A stretch of DNA of 64,000 nt from Subtercola sp. (GCA_025463765.1 JAODBC010000019.1:78263-142262), one strand, 5' to 3'; positions 1-7,953 are shown, numbered from the stretch's first letter. Made by a program: numbers and translations. The notes: a model not told the origin generated them from the letters alone.

Positions 1-462
1 CAGATCGCTCTCGTGCGGCGGGCCGTCGACACCGCGACTCCCTTGCTCGGCATCTGCCGCGGCCTGCAGGTCATCAACGTTGCGCTGGGCGGCACGCTGG
101 TGCAAGACATCGGAACGCAGACGATTCACAAGAATCTCGACGTGGTCGCGGCCGAGACGATGGCCGGGCATGCGGTCGCAGTGCACTCGGCCAGCCGTTT
201 GGCAAGCGCGCTCGGCGAACAGGTCACGGTTCAGAGTGCCCATCACCAGGCGGTGCAAACGCTCGGCTCAGGCCTGGTGGTCGTCGCGACGGCGGCCGAC
301 GGTCTGCCCGAGGCCGTGGAGCACGTCACGGCCCCCATTCTCGGAATTCAGTGGCACCCCGAAGATCCGGGCGCCCCGGTGGGGCAGCTCGAACGGCTGC
401 TTCGAGCGCTCAGCGACCGTGCGCTCAGCGGCCGTACACTCGGCGACGCCTTCGCAGCCTGA
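1..462 (+). CDS. Class I glutamine amidotransferase-like hydrolase (gamma-glutamyl-GABA hydrolase family), 3' part
   Basis: The reading frame is open from the first base, so the 5' end lies outside the window; about 153 residues remain. The nucleophile elbow with its cysteine is visible as GICRGLQVINVALGG, and the catalytic histidine as GIQWHPED near the C-terminus. HHQAVQ is typical of peptidase C26 / gamma-glutamyl-gamma-aminobutyrate hydrolases (PuuD-like). These cytoplasmic enzymes hydrolyse gamma-glutamyl amides, for example in putrescine breakdown. The substrate cannot be told from this fragment, and no polyamine genes are seen beside it. Confidence 0.85.
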   Translation, partial: QIALVRRAVDTATPLLGICRGLQVINVALGGTLVQDIGTQTIHKNLDVVAAETMAGHAVAVHSASRLASALGEQVTVQSAHHQAVQTLGSGLVVVATAADGLPEAVEHVTAPILGIQWHPEDPGAPVGQLERLLRALSDRALSGRTLGDAFAA

Positions 463-522
463 CCTCATCGCGCTTTCAGCCTGACGCGCCGCTAGCCTGC
501 CAGCGTTGCTGGCCCGCCGCGC

Positions 523-681
523 TCAGCGCGTGATGGTTCCGACGCTGCCGGTCGGATTGGCCTGAATGCGTCGTAGCTCGTCGCGCTCAGCGAGGCGAGG
601 AATGCGGCCGATGATCAACGCGATGGGTAGTGACACGATTACCCAGACCGTGCCGACCACGACGATCAATGCGAGCGTCAT
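523..681 (-). CDS. Small single-pass membrane protein, 52 aa, function unknown
   Basis: A 52-residue frame starts at ATG 681, preceded on the minus strand by a good ribosome binding site (AAGGAG, about 5 bases upstream). Residues 3-27 form one hydrophobic segment (MTLALIVVVGTVWVIVSLPI and onward). A basic and acidic tail follows (RLAERDELRRIQ), ending in GTITR. The arrangement of ribosome binding site, membrane segment and charged tail argues for a real gene. I do not recognise a family. It is convergent with the amidotransferase and divergent from the MarR gene. Confidence 0.55.
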   Translation of the reverse strand: MTLALIVVVGTVWVIVSLPIALIIGRIPRLAERDELRRIQANPTGSVGTITR

Positions 682-850
682 GTAGGACTCCTTCTGTGGT
701 TCGTCGAGTGGGAATGATCCGTCGACGAGCTTCGAAGAGTCTGGCCCGACGCTGGGTCACTGGTGCGTTAGTTGAGAGCATAACTGTGTAAATCCACACG
801 ACACGCGACATGCGGGGTTTCTGCCGAATTTGTTCGTGTTTTTCCGGTCT

Positions 851-896
851 GGCCCCTGATAGGGGGCCTAATGACCCCCGAACGGGGGCGGTTTTA
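851..896 (+). terminator. Paired GC hairpins, possible terminator
   Basis: Two adjacent hairpins: GGCCCC (851-856) pairs with GGGGCC (863-868), and CCCCCG (875-880) pairs with CGGGGG (883-888). The second is followed by CGGTTTTA. A short T run after a GC stem is terminator-like. Here, however, it sits upstream of the MarR gene rather than just after a plus-strand gene, so a regulatory role is also possible. Confidence 0.3.
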
Positions 897-977
897 GGGG
901 ATATGGCGCTGACCCTTGACGAACCGAGATCGGGGCTTGACTTCCTCGGCCACTATCAGTCCTATTTACTTCGACAG

Positions 978-1014
978 TTGACAGTTTGATCTCTAACTAT
1001 TAGCGTTCTAAATA
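978..1014 (+). promoter_or_regulatory. Promoter and overlapping inverted repeat of the MarR gene; transcript probably leaderless
   Basis: A perfect -35 box TTGACA (978-983) is followed after 17 bp by TAGCGT (1001-1006), a usable -10 box. Seven bases after it comes the A of the ATG at 1014. There is no Shine-Dalgarno sequence before this ATG, so the mRNA would start at or next to the start codon. An inverted repeat CGTTC (1004-1008) / GAACG (1016-1020) overlaps the -10 box and the start, which suits autorepression by the MarR protein. Confidence 0.5.
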
Positions 1015-1490
1015 TGAACGAACCGCAGAACGCCAAACCGACGGGTACGCAGCACGAGCTGAGGGTGACGAGCAGCCTCGAGCTGGTGCGCTGGATCGGT
1101 TGGGCTCAGCGTAAGGTCGGCGAAGACTGGATCAAGGCGCGCGAGCTCAGCCACGAGCAGGCTTTCGCCCTCGGCTTTCTGGCCCAGAACCCCGGTTCGA
1201 TTCAGCGCGACATTGCGCAGATGACCCGAACGAGTGCGGCGAGTGTCTCGAGCCTTTTGCAGGGGCTCGAGCGTCGCGGCCTCGTCGAACGCCGAACGGA
1301 GGGCGGTAATGAACGCAGCAAGCGGGTGTACGCCACCCCCACGGGTGTCGATCTGATCGCGGGGTTCGAAACCGCGATGACCGCCGCAGACGACACGATT
1401 CTCGCGCCGCTGAACCAGGCGGAACGCGAGACACTGCATGCGCTGCTCACGAAGGTGACTTCGGTACTGCCGCAGCCGACTCGGGGCTAG
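1014..1490 (+). CDS. MarR-family transcriptional regulator
   Basis: A 158-residue protein with the winged-helix layout of MarR: an N-terminal dimerisation helix, then NPGSIQRDIAQMTRTSAASV as the recognition helix region, then a wing GLVERRTEGGNERSKR and a C-terminal dimerisation helix. MarR proteins are dimeric DNA-binding repressors that release DNA on binding small aromatic or toxic ligands. It lies 150 bp upstream of a MATE multidrug transporter in the same direction, so it most likely controls that pump and itself. The start follows a promoter that seems to give a leaderless transcript. Confidence 0.85.
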   Translation: MNEPQNAKPTGTQHELRVTSSLELVRWIGWAQRKVGEDWIKARELSHEQAFALGFLAQNPGSIQRDIAQMTRTSAASVSSLLQGLERRGLVERRTEGGNERSKRVYATPTGVDLIAGFETAMTAADDTILAPLNQAERETLHALLTKVTSVLPQPTRG

Positions 1491-1511
1491 CCGCCCGCTC
1501 GGTCGCCGAAT

Positions 1512-1544
1512 GGATGATCGGCGAAACTCATCGGTCAATCATCC
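1512..1544. repeat. Inverted repeat between MarR and MATE genes
   Basis: GGATGAT (1512-1518) and ATCATCC (1538-1544) form a 7-base inverted repeat with a 19-base spacer, in the gap upstream of the efflux pump gene. It could be an operator or a weak hairpin. The function is inferred only from position. Confidence 0.25.
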
Positions 1545-1640
1545 GCCTCGTGCATTTCTTGAACTCACACGCCGCGCCGGCGTATTTCGGCGTGCCCCAA
1601 ACACCTCTGCGCGGTCGAACGCGCTCGAAAAGGAGTCATC

Positions 1641-3080
1641 ATGAGTGCCCTCACCCCCACCACTCAGGCCGACGCTGTCGGCACCAACCGCTGGTACCTC
1701 TCGGCCGCCCCGATCATCCGGGCCCTCGTGCACCTCTGTGTGCCGATGGCCGCCGCGATGATCGTCGGCGCGGTCTACAACGTCATCAACGCCGGATTCA
1801 TCGGCTCGTTGCACGACGCCACCCTTCTTGCCGCCATCACCTTCGGTACCCCCTTGCTCGGCCTCGTGATGGCGGTCGGCGGCGTTTTCGGCGTCGGTGG
1901 CGGCGCCCTGATCTCGCGTCTGCTCGGTGCTGCCGAACACGAACCGGCCAAAGCCGGCGAGATCAAGCACGTCTCGTCGTTCGCCCTCTGGGGCGCCATC
2001 ATCACCGGCGCCGTGCTCGGCGGCGTCGGGCTGCTGCTGCTCGGGCCGCTCGTGTCAGTGCTGGGCGCCGACTCGTCGGCCATCGCCGCGACGAGCTCGT
2101 ATGTCGCCGTCATGCTCGCCTTCGTACCTGTGCTCGCCGCTGCATTCTGTCTCGAACAGATCGTGCGGGCCGAGGGCGCAGCTCGCCAGGTGATGATCGG
2201 GCTCATCGCCTCGACTGTGGCGAACGTCATCTTCGACGTGCTCTTCATCTTGGTGCTGCACTGGGGCGTCGGGGGAGCGGCGCTGGCCATGGGCCTGTCG
2301 AACCTCGGTGTCGTGATCTACTTCATCGTCTGGCTGCAGCGGCACAGCGAGAACGTCAGCCTGTCGCCGCGCTGGTTCACGCTGTCGCCCGCCGTTCTCA
2401 GGCCCGTCTTCGGTGTGGGTATCGGCGAGCTGCTGCAGGCTTCGTTTCTCATCGTGACGTCACTCGTTCTCAACAACCTTGCGGTCGCCTACGGCGACAG
2501 TGCCCTGGCCGCGATGGGTGTGGCTGTGCGCATCGCGCAGGTTCCCGAATTCTTGGTGATGGGTGTGACACTCGGGGTGCTGCCGTTGCTGGCGTATTCG
2601 TACGGCAAGGGCGATCGCGAGCGGCTGCGCTCGGCGCTGCGGGTTTCGGCGATCACCGTGGGAGGCATCGTGCTGATCTCGGCGGTGACCGTGTTCGCCT
2701 TTCGCGATCAGGTGTTCTCGGCCTTCGTCGCCGATCCCTCAGTGCTGAGCATCGGAGTCACGATTCTGACGGCTCAGCTGGTGGCCATGATCGTGAACGG
2801 ATTCACGGGGCTCATCACCTCGCTCTTTCAGGCCACGGGGCGTGCCTCCGCCGCGATCGTCATGTCGATGGCGCAGGGTGTGCTGTTCATTCCGATCGTG
2901 CTGCTCGGCAACCTGTGGTTCGGGCTCGCGGGAATCATCTGGTCGCTCACCGTCTCTGAGGGTCTGGTCTTTGTCATCGGAGTCATCATGTGGCTCTCTT
3001 CGCGGCCCGCGATCGACCGCGGGTTGGCCGAGGGAAACGCCGAACGCGCCGAGCAGGTGCTCGAGCAGGCGGCTACCTGA
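1641..3080 (+). CDS. MATE-family multidrug/Na+ antiporter
   Basis: A 479-residue membrane protein with about twelve hydrophobic segments. It has the two-fold MATE repeat, including GGVFGVGGGALISRLLG in the first half and a related pattern later in the second half (FGVGIGELLQASFLIVTSLV). MATE proteins export drugs and other organic cations across the cytoplasmic membrane in exchange for Na+ or H+. The start at 1641 is preceded by AAAAGGAGTCATC, a clear ribosome binding site. The upstream MarR gene is the likely regulator. The length is normal for the family, and the substrate is unknown. Confidence 0.9.
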   Translation: MSALTPTTQADAVGTNRWYLSAAPIIRALVHLCVPMAAAMIVGAVYNVINAGFIGSLHDATLLAAITFGTPLLGLVMAVGGVFGVGGGALISRLLGAAEHEPAKAGEIKHVSSFALWGAIITGAVLGGVGLLLLGPLVSVLGADSSAIAATSSYVAVMLAFVPVLAAAFCLEQIVRAEGAARQVMIGLIASTVANVIFDVLFILVLHWGVGGAALAMGLSNLGVVIYFIVWLQRHSENVSLSPRWFTLSPAVLRPVFGVGIGELLQASFLIVTSLVLNNLAVAYGDSALAAMGVAVRIAQVPEFLVMGVTLGVLPLLAYSYGKGDRERLRSALRVSAITVGGIVLISAVTVFAFRDQVFSAFVADPSVLSIGVTILTAQLVAMIVNGFTGLITSLFQATGRASAAIVMSMAQGVLFIPIVLLGNLWFGLAGIIWSLTVSEGLVFVIGVIMWLSSRPAIDRGLAEGNAERAEQVLEQAAT

Positions 3081-3159
3081 CCGGCGGCTGCCTGACCCCG
3101 ACCGCCTGAACCGCGCCTGCCGGTCGCGCCCAGGCTCGACGGTTAAACTTCGAATCACC

Positions 3160-3969
3160 ATGAGTGCCTATTTCGAACGAATCGCCCCAGACCGCTACCG
3201 CCCCACGTCGCATGCCGGGGGAGCGTGGAACGACTCGGAGATCCACTTCAGCCCGCTCGGCGGCCTGATCGTTCACGCGATCGACCTGCACCGGTCTGCG
3301 CAGGCCGACGCAGGCCGACAGCTTGTCGAGAAGCAGCTCGGGCGCATCAGCTTCGATATTCTCGGCTTTCTGGCCGCCGACGACTGCACCGTCAGCGTCG
3401 TGACAATACGGCCCGGGCGCACCATCGAGCTGATCGAGGCGACCGGCACGATCGGCGGGCGCACTGCGGTGCTCGCTCGGGCGTGGTTCATCGGAGTCGT
3501 CGACACCTCGGCGGTCGCCGGAGGTGAACCGCCGGCGCTGCCCGCACCGGATTCCCTGACGCGGTGGGCAATGGACGAGACCTGGACGGGCGGGTACGTT
3601 TCGTCAGTGGAGGTGCGGCCGGTGTCAGGCCCCGCGCCGGGGCGCACGACCGCATGGCTCGGCACGGGCATCCACCTCGTCGAAGGCGAAGAGGTCAGCC
3701 CGCATGCGTCGTTCATCGCCCTCGTCGACACCGCGAACGGCATCGCCGTGCGTGAGTTGCCCACAGAATGGCTGTACCCGAACCTCGACCTGACCATCCA
3801 CTTGTACCGTCAGCCCGTCGGGCGGTGGGTGGGGCTCGACACCACTGTCACCTTCGGGCCGGCCGGGCACGGGCTCACCAGCAGCGTGCTGCACGACACC
3901 AGAGGCCCGGTCGGGCGTGCCGAGCAGATTCTGACCATCCGCCCGGTGCAGCAGGAGGTCAGCCGATGA
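3160..3969 (+). CDS. Acyl-CoA thioesterase family protein (double hotdog)
   Basis: A 269-residue protein resembling the actinobacterial thioesterase family with two tandem hotdog halves. The first half has an aromatic N-terminal strand region and the helix segment HFSPLGGLIVHAIDLH. The second begins near WTGGYVSSVEVRP and ends with the conserved GLTSSVLHDTRGPVGRAEQ. Such enzymes hydrolyse acyl-CoA thioesters in the cytoplasm. The stop overlaps the start of the next gene (ATGA, 3966-3969), so the two are probably translated together. The true substrate is unknown. Confidence 0.8.
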   Translation: MSAYFERIAPDRYRPTSHAGGAWNDSEIHFSPLGGLIVHAIDLHRSAQADAGRQLVEKQLGRISFDILGFLAADDCTVSVVTIRPGRTIELIEATGTIGGRTAVLARAWFIGVVDTSAVAGGEPPALPAPDSLTRWAMDETWTGGYVSSVEVRPVSGPAPGRTTAWLGTGIHLVEGEEVSPHASFIALVDTANGIAVRELPTEWLYPNLDLTIHLYRQPVGRWVGLDTTVTFGPAGHGLTSSVLHDTRGPVGRAEQILTIRPVQQEVSR

Positions 3970-4742
3970 GTGCAGTCGAGGAGGGTGCAGTCGAGCAGAG
4001 CGCAGTCGAGGAGGGTGCAGTCGAGCAGAGTGCAGTCGAGCAGAGCGCAGTCGAGCGGGGTTCGTTTGCAGACCTCACCACACCGCACGTAGCCGACGCG
4101 CTGATGCGCCTGGGCATTCCCGTGCGCAGCGCCCCAGCATCGGTGCATCCGATCTCCCGGGGCACGCACCTCGTCGGCCGCGCGCTCGTTGTGCGTCACT
4201 ACGGCAGTGTCGACATCTTTCTCGAGGCGCTCGAGAACGCCGAATCCGGTGATGTGCTGGTCGTCGACAACGCGGGCCGCGACGACGAGGCCTGTGTCGG
4301 TGATCTGGTCGCGCTCGAAGTGGCGCGTGCGGGCCTGTCGGGCATCGTCATCTGGGGTCTGCACCGCGACACGAGCGACCTGCTCGACATCGGCCTGCCG
4401 CTCTTCAGCCAGGGTGCTCTGCCCGTCGGGCCGCAGCGTCTCGACCCGCAAGAAGCGGATGCCCTGACCTCGGCCCGGTTCGGAGCACACAGCATCACGG
4501 CCGCAGACTTCGTGCTCGGCGACGACGACGGTGTGCTCTTCGCTCCTCTCGGTCGAGCGGCGGAAATCGCCGCGACCGCTCGCGCCATCCGCGACACAGA
4601 GCGCCGTCAGGCCGACCGCATGCGCGAGGGCACAAGCCTGCGCTCGCAGACACGATTCGCCGAGTTTCTCGCAGCGCGCGACGCTACCGGGCTTACGTTT
4701 CGTCAGCACCTGCGCCGTGTCGGCGGTGAAATCGAGGAGTAG
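3966..4742 (+). CDS. RraA-like protein (demethylmenaquinone methyltransferase / HMG aldolase superfamily)
   Basis: A 258-residue protein. After a repetitive N-terminus it contains the RraA fold: FADLTTPHVADALMRLG, GRALVVRH, GDVLVVDNAGRDDEACVGDL and IVIWGLHRDTSDL. Members are either RNase E regulators or metal-dependent aldolases and decarboxylases such as 4-hydroxy-4-methyl-2-oxoglutarate aldolase. Aldolases usually carry a G-x20-R-D pattern; here the corresponding arginine and aspartate are read as HRDTSD, so catalysis is possible. The first 32 residues are mostly six AVE(E/Q)(G/S) repeats not expected in the family. It is coupled by a 4-bp overlap to the thioesterase gene. Confidence 0.75.
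   Translation: MSAVEEGAVEQSAVEEGAVEQSAVEQSAVERGSFADLTTPHVADALMRLGIPVRSAPASVHPISRGTHLVGRALVVRHYGSVDIFLEALENAESGDVLVVDNAGRDDEACVGDLVALEVARAGLSGIVIWGLHRDTSDLLDIGLPLFSQGALPVGPQRLDPQEADALTSARFGAHSITAADFVLGDDDGVLFAPLGRAAEIAATARAIRDTERRQADRMREGTSLRSQTRFAEFLAARDATGLTFRQHLRRVGGEIEE
3972..4061 (+). repeat. Coding minisatellite, six 15-bp units
   Basis: Six consecutive 15-bp units of the form GCAGTCGAGSAGRGY encode AVEEG or AVEQS pentapeptides at the very N-terminus of the RraA-like protein, before the folded domain. The last unit is degenerate. Because each unit is 15 bp, gain or loss of copies keeps the frame. Confidence 0.9.
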
Positions 4743-4796
4743 GCGGGTTCGTTGTTCAGCTACTAGACACCAAAGACTCGCATCTGCTCGACTTTG

Positions 4797-5237
4797 TCAG
4801 CTGGTGAGCGCCGTCTCGAGGGCGTCGAAGTTGAGCTGCCAGGCGAGGGTCACGCCTTCGTACTGTTCCGGCGTGAGATTGCCTCCCGTCTGACTGAAGT
4901 GCAGCTGGGTGCCGTCGTCGACAGCAGTGAGGGTGACCGAGATGAGTTCCCGCGCCTCTCCGGGCTCGTCGGTCATCGTGAACACGAGCGTGTTGGGTCG
5001 ATTGATTTCGACGTACTCGCCGTAGAAGCGGTAGTCGGGCGTGCCGTCGCCGAGCATCATGGTCGCTTCCCAGAGGCCACCGGGCCGAGCATCCAAGGTT
5101 AAAGACTCCAGAGGCACCTCGACATCGATGCCGCCCCACCAGGCGGCGAAAGTCTGCGGCGACACCCAGGCGTCGAAGACCTGTTCGGGAGTTGCGGCGA
5201 ACGTGCGGGTGATGGTTGAGGCGAGGGAATCGGTCAT
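4797..5237 (-). CDS. SRPBCC (AHSA1/START-like) domain protein
   Basis: A 146-residue protein of the activator-of-Hsp90-ATPase-1-like family. It has the N-terminal TRTFAATPEQVFDAWVSPQT, the tryptophan pair in FAAWWGG and the C-terminal YEGVTLAWQLNFDALETAL. These small helix-grip proteins bind hydrophobic ligands; in bacteria they are mostly of unknown function and often sit beside ArsR regulators, which is not the case here. Start 5237 is chosen over 5279 because it is preceded by GAAAGG at suitable spacing and begins the conserved domain almost at once. Confidence 0.8.
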   Translation of the reverse strand: MTDSLASTITRTFAATPEQVFDAWVSPQTFAAWWGGIDVEVPLESLTLDARPGGLWEATMMLGDGTPDYRFYGEYVEINRPNTLVFTMTDEPGEARELISVTLTAVDDGTQLHFSQTGGNLTPEQYEGVTLAWQLNFDALETALTS

Positions 5238-5307
5238 TACGCGTGCCTTTCGTGTTGTGACGGCCGCAGCGGCTTTCAACAGTAACTGCGACCTCCCGCG
5301 GGGCGGG

Positions 5308-6109
5308 TCAGCGGTGCGACTGATTCAGGTTGAGGGTTTCGCCTGCGATGACTTCGTCGCTGTTCCCGGTGCGTCTGGTGGGGTTGAGGTAGAGCACGTC
5401 GTCGTTCGTGAGGCCGAAACGTTCGGCGATGCCGTCGAGCGTGTCACCGGTCGCGACGTCGTAGGAGGTGATCTGCCCGGTGCTCAGTGTCACCTTTCCG
5501 GTTGCGCCCTGGCCGGTTCCTTTGTCGACTGCCACTGCGACGGTGCGGGATGCTGGCAGGGCCCAGGTTAGTGTTGCTGTCGCGATGATCGTTCCAGCGC
5601 AACTGGTGTCGGTCGATGCAGCGACGAGTACCGCGTTAGCCAGGAAGGTCGGGTCATCGCTCAAGAAGGAGGCTGCGGGGCCGAGAGAATACGACGACTG
5701 CGAGGCCGTGCTGATGTCGCCCGTTGAGATGGCGAAGCTGGGGCTGTAGCAGGCGTCGGTGGGGTCGTCGGATTGATCGAGCAGGCTGAGGCTGGCTTCG
5801 GCTGCCGTGTCTGTTACGAAGTTGTCGAGGCGAACTTCGACGTTGTTTTCGGCTGCTGTGACGACCGATACGCCACCGGTGATGCCGCCGTCAGATGACT
5901 TCCAGACGCCCGTCGCGAGGGTCAACGGGCTCGTGACCGTCGGCGCCGCGTCGATCGGCGCACGTGACTGTCTGGAAGCGGATGCGCTCGTCGGGCTCGA
6001 ACTCACGCCGGCCTGGGATGGGGTGGTCGATGTTGCATCCTGCAAGGCAGAGCATGGCGACCAGCCCGACAGCGCCAGCGCCAGCCATGCAGGTTTCGCG
6101 TTTGAGCAT
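5308..6109 (-). pseudogene. LysM-domain lipoprotein interrupted by a frameshift after the lipobox
   Basis: Two frames must be joined. From ATG 6109 a typical lipoprotein signal is read (MLKRETCMAGAGAVG, then LCLAGC), but that frame then becomes arginine-rich and stops at 5891. In the next frame, directly after the lipobox, the sequence is a Ser/Thr-rich linker (TSTTPSQAGVSSSPT) leading to a 230-residue exported domain and a C-terminal LysM motif (YDVATGDTLDGIAERFGL, ending NLNQSHR). That frame has only a TTG at 6045 with no ribosome binding site. One extra base after the lipobox cysteine codon explains the break. It may be a sequencing error or a real mutation. An intact protein would be a peptidoglycan-binding lipoprotein. 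Confidence 0.6.
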
Positions 6110-6185
6110 CAGGCCCTTCGGTGTCTGCGAATCTTGTGGCGATGCGTGCGTTCGATACGCACGACGCTATCAGCGCGGCGCATTT

Positions 6186-6833
6186 CTACGTGGTCGTACC
6201 GGTGGATGCTCGGATGTCGCGTTGCGCATCGATGAGACGTTGGCCGCGAACGAATCTGGGGACGCTGAACGTGGTGACGAACAGATGAACGTTCAAGGTC
6301 GTGCCGCCGTCACCGTTGTCGAGATGAAGCTCAAGACTCGGCACTATTCGTGCTCCGCTTTGCGATTCTCCGATACCGGTGGAGTGCAGCATCGACGTGG
6401 GGAAAGAAGCTTGCTCACGGGGTCTTCTCGACCCGGCGAAGAATCGGATCGAGCTTGTATCGGCGACGAGGGTCACGTACGAGGCCTGGCGAACCTTGCT
6501 GCGGCGCCCGTAGAGCCGAACCGAGAGTTCGTCGATCTGCCTGACCAATGTGGGGTCGGTGACAACATCGGCACGATACGCCGAGGGGTACATCTCCGCC
6601 AGCGATCGGGCCCGGGCCGTGTTCCGCCAGTCGAAGAACGCGAACAGCACGAGCGTGAAAAGCAGGATTCCAACCACGCCGAGCCCCGCGACCGACACAA
6701 TCGAAAGCCAGCCGAGCCCCTCGTTGTGAGCCGCTATCAACCGAACGGCGACACCGATAATGCCGAGCGCCAAGAGTATGACAAAGACGGTCACCGAGCC
6801 TCGGTCGAACTTTCGCCCCCGAGCTTGTTCCAC
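6186..6833 (-). CDS. Membrane protein of unknown function, two transmembrane segments
   Basis: A 215-residue protein with two N-terminal hydrophobic segments (VTVFVILLALGIIGVAVRLI and LSIVSVAGLGVVGILLFTLV). A soluble domain of about 140 residues follows with no motif I recognise; it contains RQIDELSVRLYGRRSKVRQ and a beta-rich middle. The start is a GTG at 6833. The topology suggests the C-terminal domain lies in the cytoplasm. It is on the same strand as the LysM lipoprotein, 76 bp upstream of that gene's first start, so they may form one unit. Confidence 0.6.
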   Translation of the reverse strand: MEQARGRKFDRGSVTVFVILLALGIIGVAVRLIAAHNEGLGWLSIVSVAGLGVVGILLFTLVLFAFFDWRNTARARSLAEMYPSAYRADVVTDPTLVRQIDELSVRLYGRRSKVRQASYVTLVADTSSIRFFAGSRRPREQASFPTSMLHSTGIGESQSGARIVPSLELHLDNGDGGTTLNVHLFVTTFSVPRFVRGQRLIDAQRDIRASTGTTT

Positions 6834-6896
6834 GTGCCGATACTAGCCCGATCGCTGGCCGGCCTTCACTCCGACGAAGAGTGACCACGCGACACC

Positions 6897-7124
6897 TCAC
6901 GGGCAGACGCGCACCCTGCGCCCGTCGAAACTGACGATGTCGCCGAGCTGCAGCTGCCTTCCTCGGCGCCGATCGACCTCCCCGTTCACCATCACCTGGC
7001 CATTCACGATGGCGTCTTTCACGTGCCCACCGGAGTCGAGGAATCCAGCGAACTTCAGAAACTGCCCGAGACGGATGATCTCACCACCGATCGGGATGTC
7101 GTCGACCGAAGCCTGGTTCGTCAT
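6897..7124 (-). CDS. S4-domain RNA-binding protein (YbcJ/YaaA-type)
   Basis: A 75-residue protein consisting of one S4 domain: IRLGQFLKFAGFLDSGGHVK, then IVNGQVMVNGEVDRRRGRQL and GDIVSFDGRRV. Single-domain S4 proteins of this size bind structured RNA. Relatives include YbcJ and the ribosome-associated Hsp15, although this one lacks Hsp15's basic C-terminal tail. It acts in the cytoplasm, and no partner gene is evident. The length matches the family. Confidence 0.8.
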   Translation of the reverse strand: MTNQASVDDIPIGGEIIRLGQFLKFAGFLDSGGHVKDAIVNGQVMVNGEVDRRRGRQLQLGDIVSFDGRRVRVCP

Positions 7125-7202
7125 CCCGAAAGGCTAGCCGACCCCAGCCCCCTGCAAGCCGAACGCCGAGCGGCACGAAGAGGTACCCCACCGTTTCGGC
7201 GG

Positions 7203-7301
7203 AGCGACGCCCAATTCGCGCAGCGTCACCCACTTCGCGGAGCGTCACCGACTTCGCGGAGCGTCACCGACTTCGCAGAGCGTCACCGACTTCGCAGAGC
7301 G
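7203..7301. repeat. 19-bp direct repeats upstream of the PopR-like gene
   Basis: Five tandem 19-bp units start at 7203, 7222, 7241, 7260 and 7279, with a partial sixth at 7298. The core is AGCGTCACCGACTTCGCRG, and the first unit is degenerate. The period of 19 is not a multiple of three, and no convincing gene crosses it. The array ends 60 bp before the regulator gene start, a position suited to operator-like sites. Confidence 0.85.
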
Positions 7302-7361
7302 GATTCTGCTGTGAGCAGATTCGTGATGACGGATGATCGTGGTTGATGGTTCACTGGGAAG

Positions 7362-7880
7362 GTGACCGAGACAGCCGAGCCCGTGACGCCGCAGAGCCGC
7401 CCGACCGCGCAGAGCCGTCCGACCGCGCAGAGCCGTCCGACGGCGCAGAGCCGTCCGACGGCGCAGAGCCGTCCGACGGCGCAGAGCCGCCCGCTCGACG
7501 AACTCTGGAGGCGAGCGCTCGGGCGACAGCTGCGCGAACTCCGCCTGGCGCGTGGTGAGCGTCTCGACGACACAGCGACCCGGGCCGGCATCTCTCCCCA
7601 GTACCTGTCCGAAGTCGAGCGCGGCCGAAAAGACGCCTCGAGTGAGATGATCGGCGCTATCGTCGGTGCGCTGCAGAGCCGGCTCGCCGACATTCTGCTG
7701 CGCGTCGCCGACGACCTCTCGACGGGCTACGCTTCGGCCCAGGTCATCGACATCAGGTCGACCACCTCTCGGGGAGGGCCGCGAAGCGAGCACGGCGGTA
7801 CGCCGTTCGACGTTTCCGTGTCGATTGCCGGCATGTCGGTCACGGGCATGTCGATCGCTGCCCTGCCGGTCGCCGCCTGA
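7362..7880 (+). CDS. ClgR/PopR-type helix-turn-helix activator of clp genes
   Basis: A 172-residue XRE-family regulator. The helix-turn-helix at residues 55-103 contains ISPQYLSEVERGRKDASSEM, very like the signature of ClgR and PopR, the activators of clp protease genes in actinobacteria. In Streptomyces popR lies beside clpP3-clpP4. Here the gene is convergent with two clpP genes, supporting the same role. The protein ends in Val-Ala-Ala; C-terminal Ala-Ala is known to make ClgR and PopR substrates of ClpP proteases, giving feedback control. The N-terminal 45 residues are a QSRPTA repeat not expected in the family. The GTG start is the least certain part. Confidence 0.75.
   Translation: MTETAEPVTPQSRPTAQSRPTAQSRPTAQSRPTAQSRPTAQSRPLDELWRRALGRQLRELRLARGERLDDTATRAGISPQYLSEVERGRKDASSEMIGAIVGALQSRLADILLRVADDLSTGYASAQVIDIRSTTSRGGPRSEHGGTPFDVSVSIAGMSVTGMSIAALPVAA
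7392..7493 (+). repeat. Coding minisatellite, five 18-bp units plus a partial one
   Basis: Five units of CAGAGCCGTCCGACSGCG, with small variations, encode QSRPTA. They are followed by a partial unit encoding QSRP. The array lies between the start codon and the DNA-binding domain of the PopR-like regulator, so changes in copy number would lengthen or shorten its N-terminal tail in frame. Confidence 0.9.
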
Positions 7881-7893
7881 AACCCAGCGTCAC

Positions 7894-7953
7894 GCACTGA
7901 ACGCACTGAACGCACTGAACGCACTGAACGCACCGTCGCACCGTCGCACCCTC
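7894..7953. repeat. 9-bp and 8-bp tandem repeats between convergent genes
   Basis: Four copies of GCACTGAAC (7894-7929) are followed by three 8-bp copies of GCACCGTC or GCACCCTC (7930-7953). They fill the short gap between the PopR-like gene and the end of the second clpP gene. No terminator hairpin was recognised there. Confidence 0.85.

Noticed and set aside
7203..7301. A possible CRISPR array
   Set aside because: The 19-bp units abut each other without spacers.
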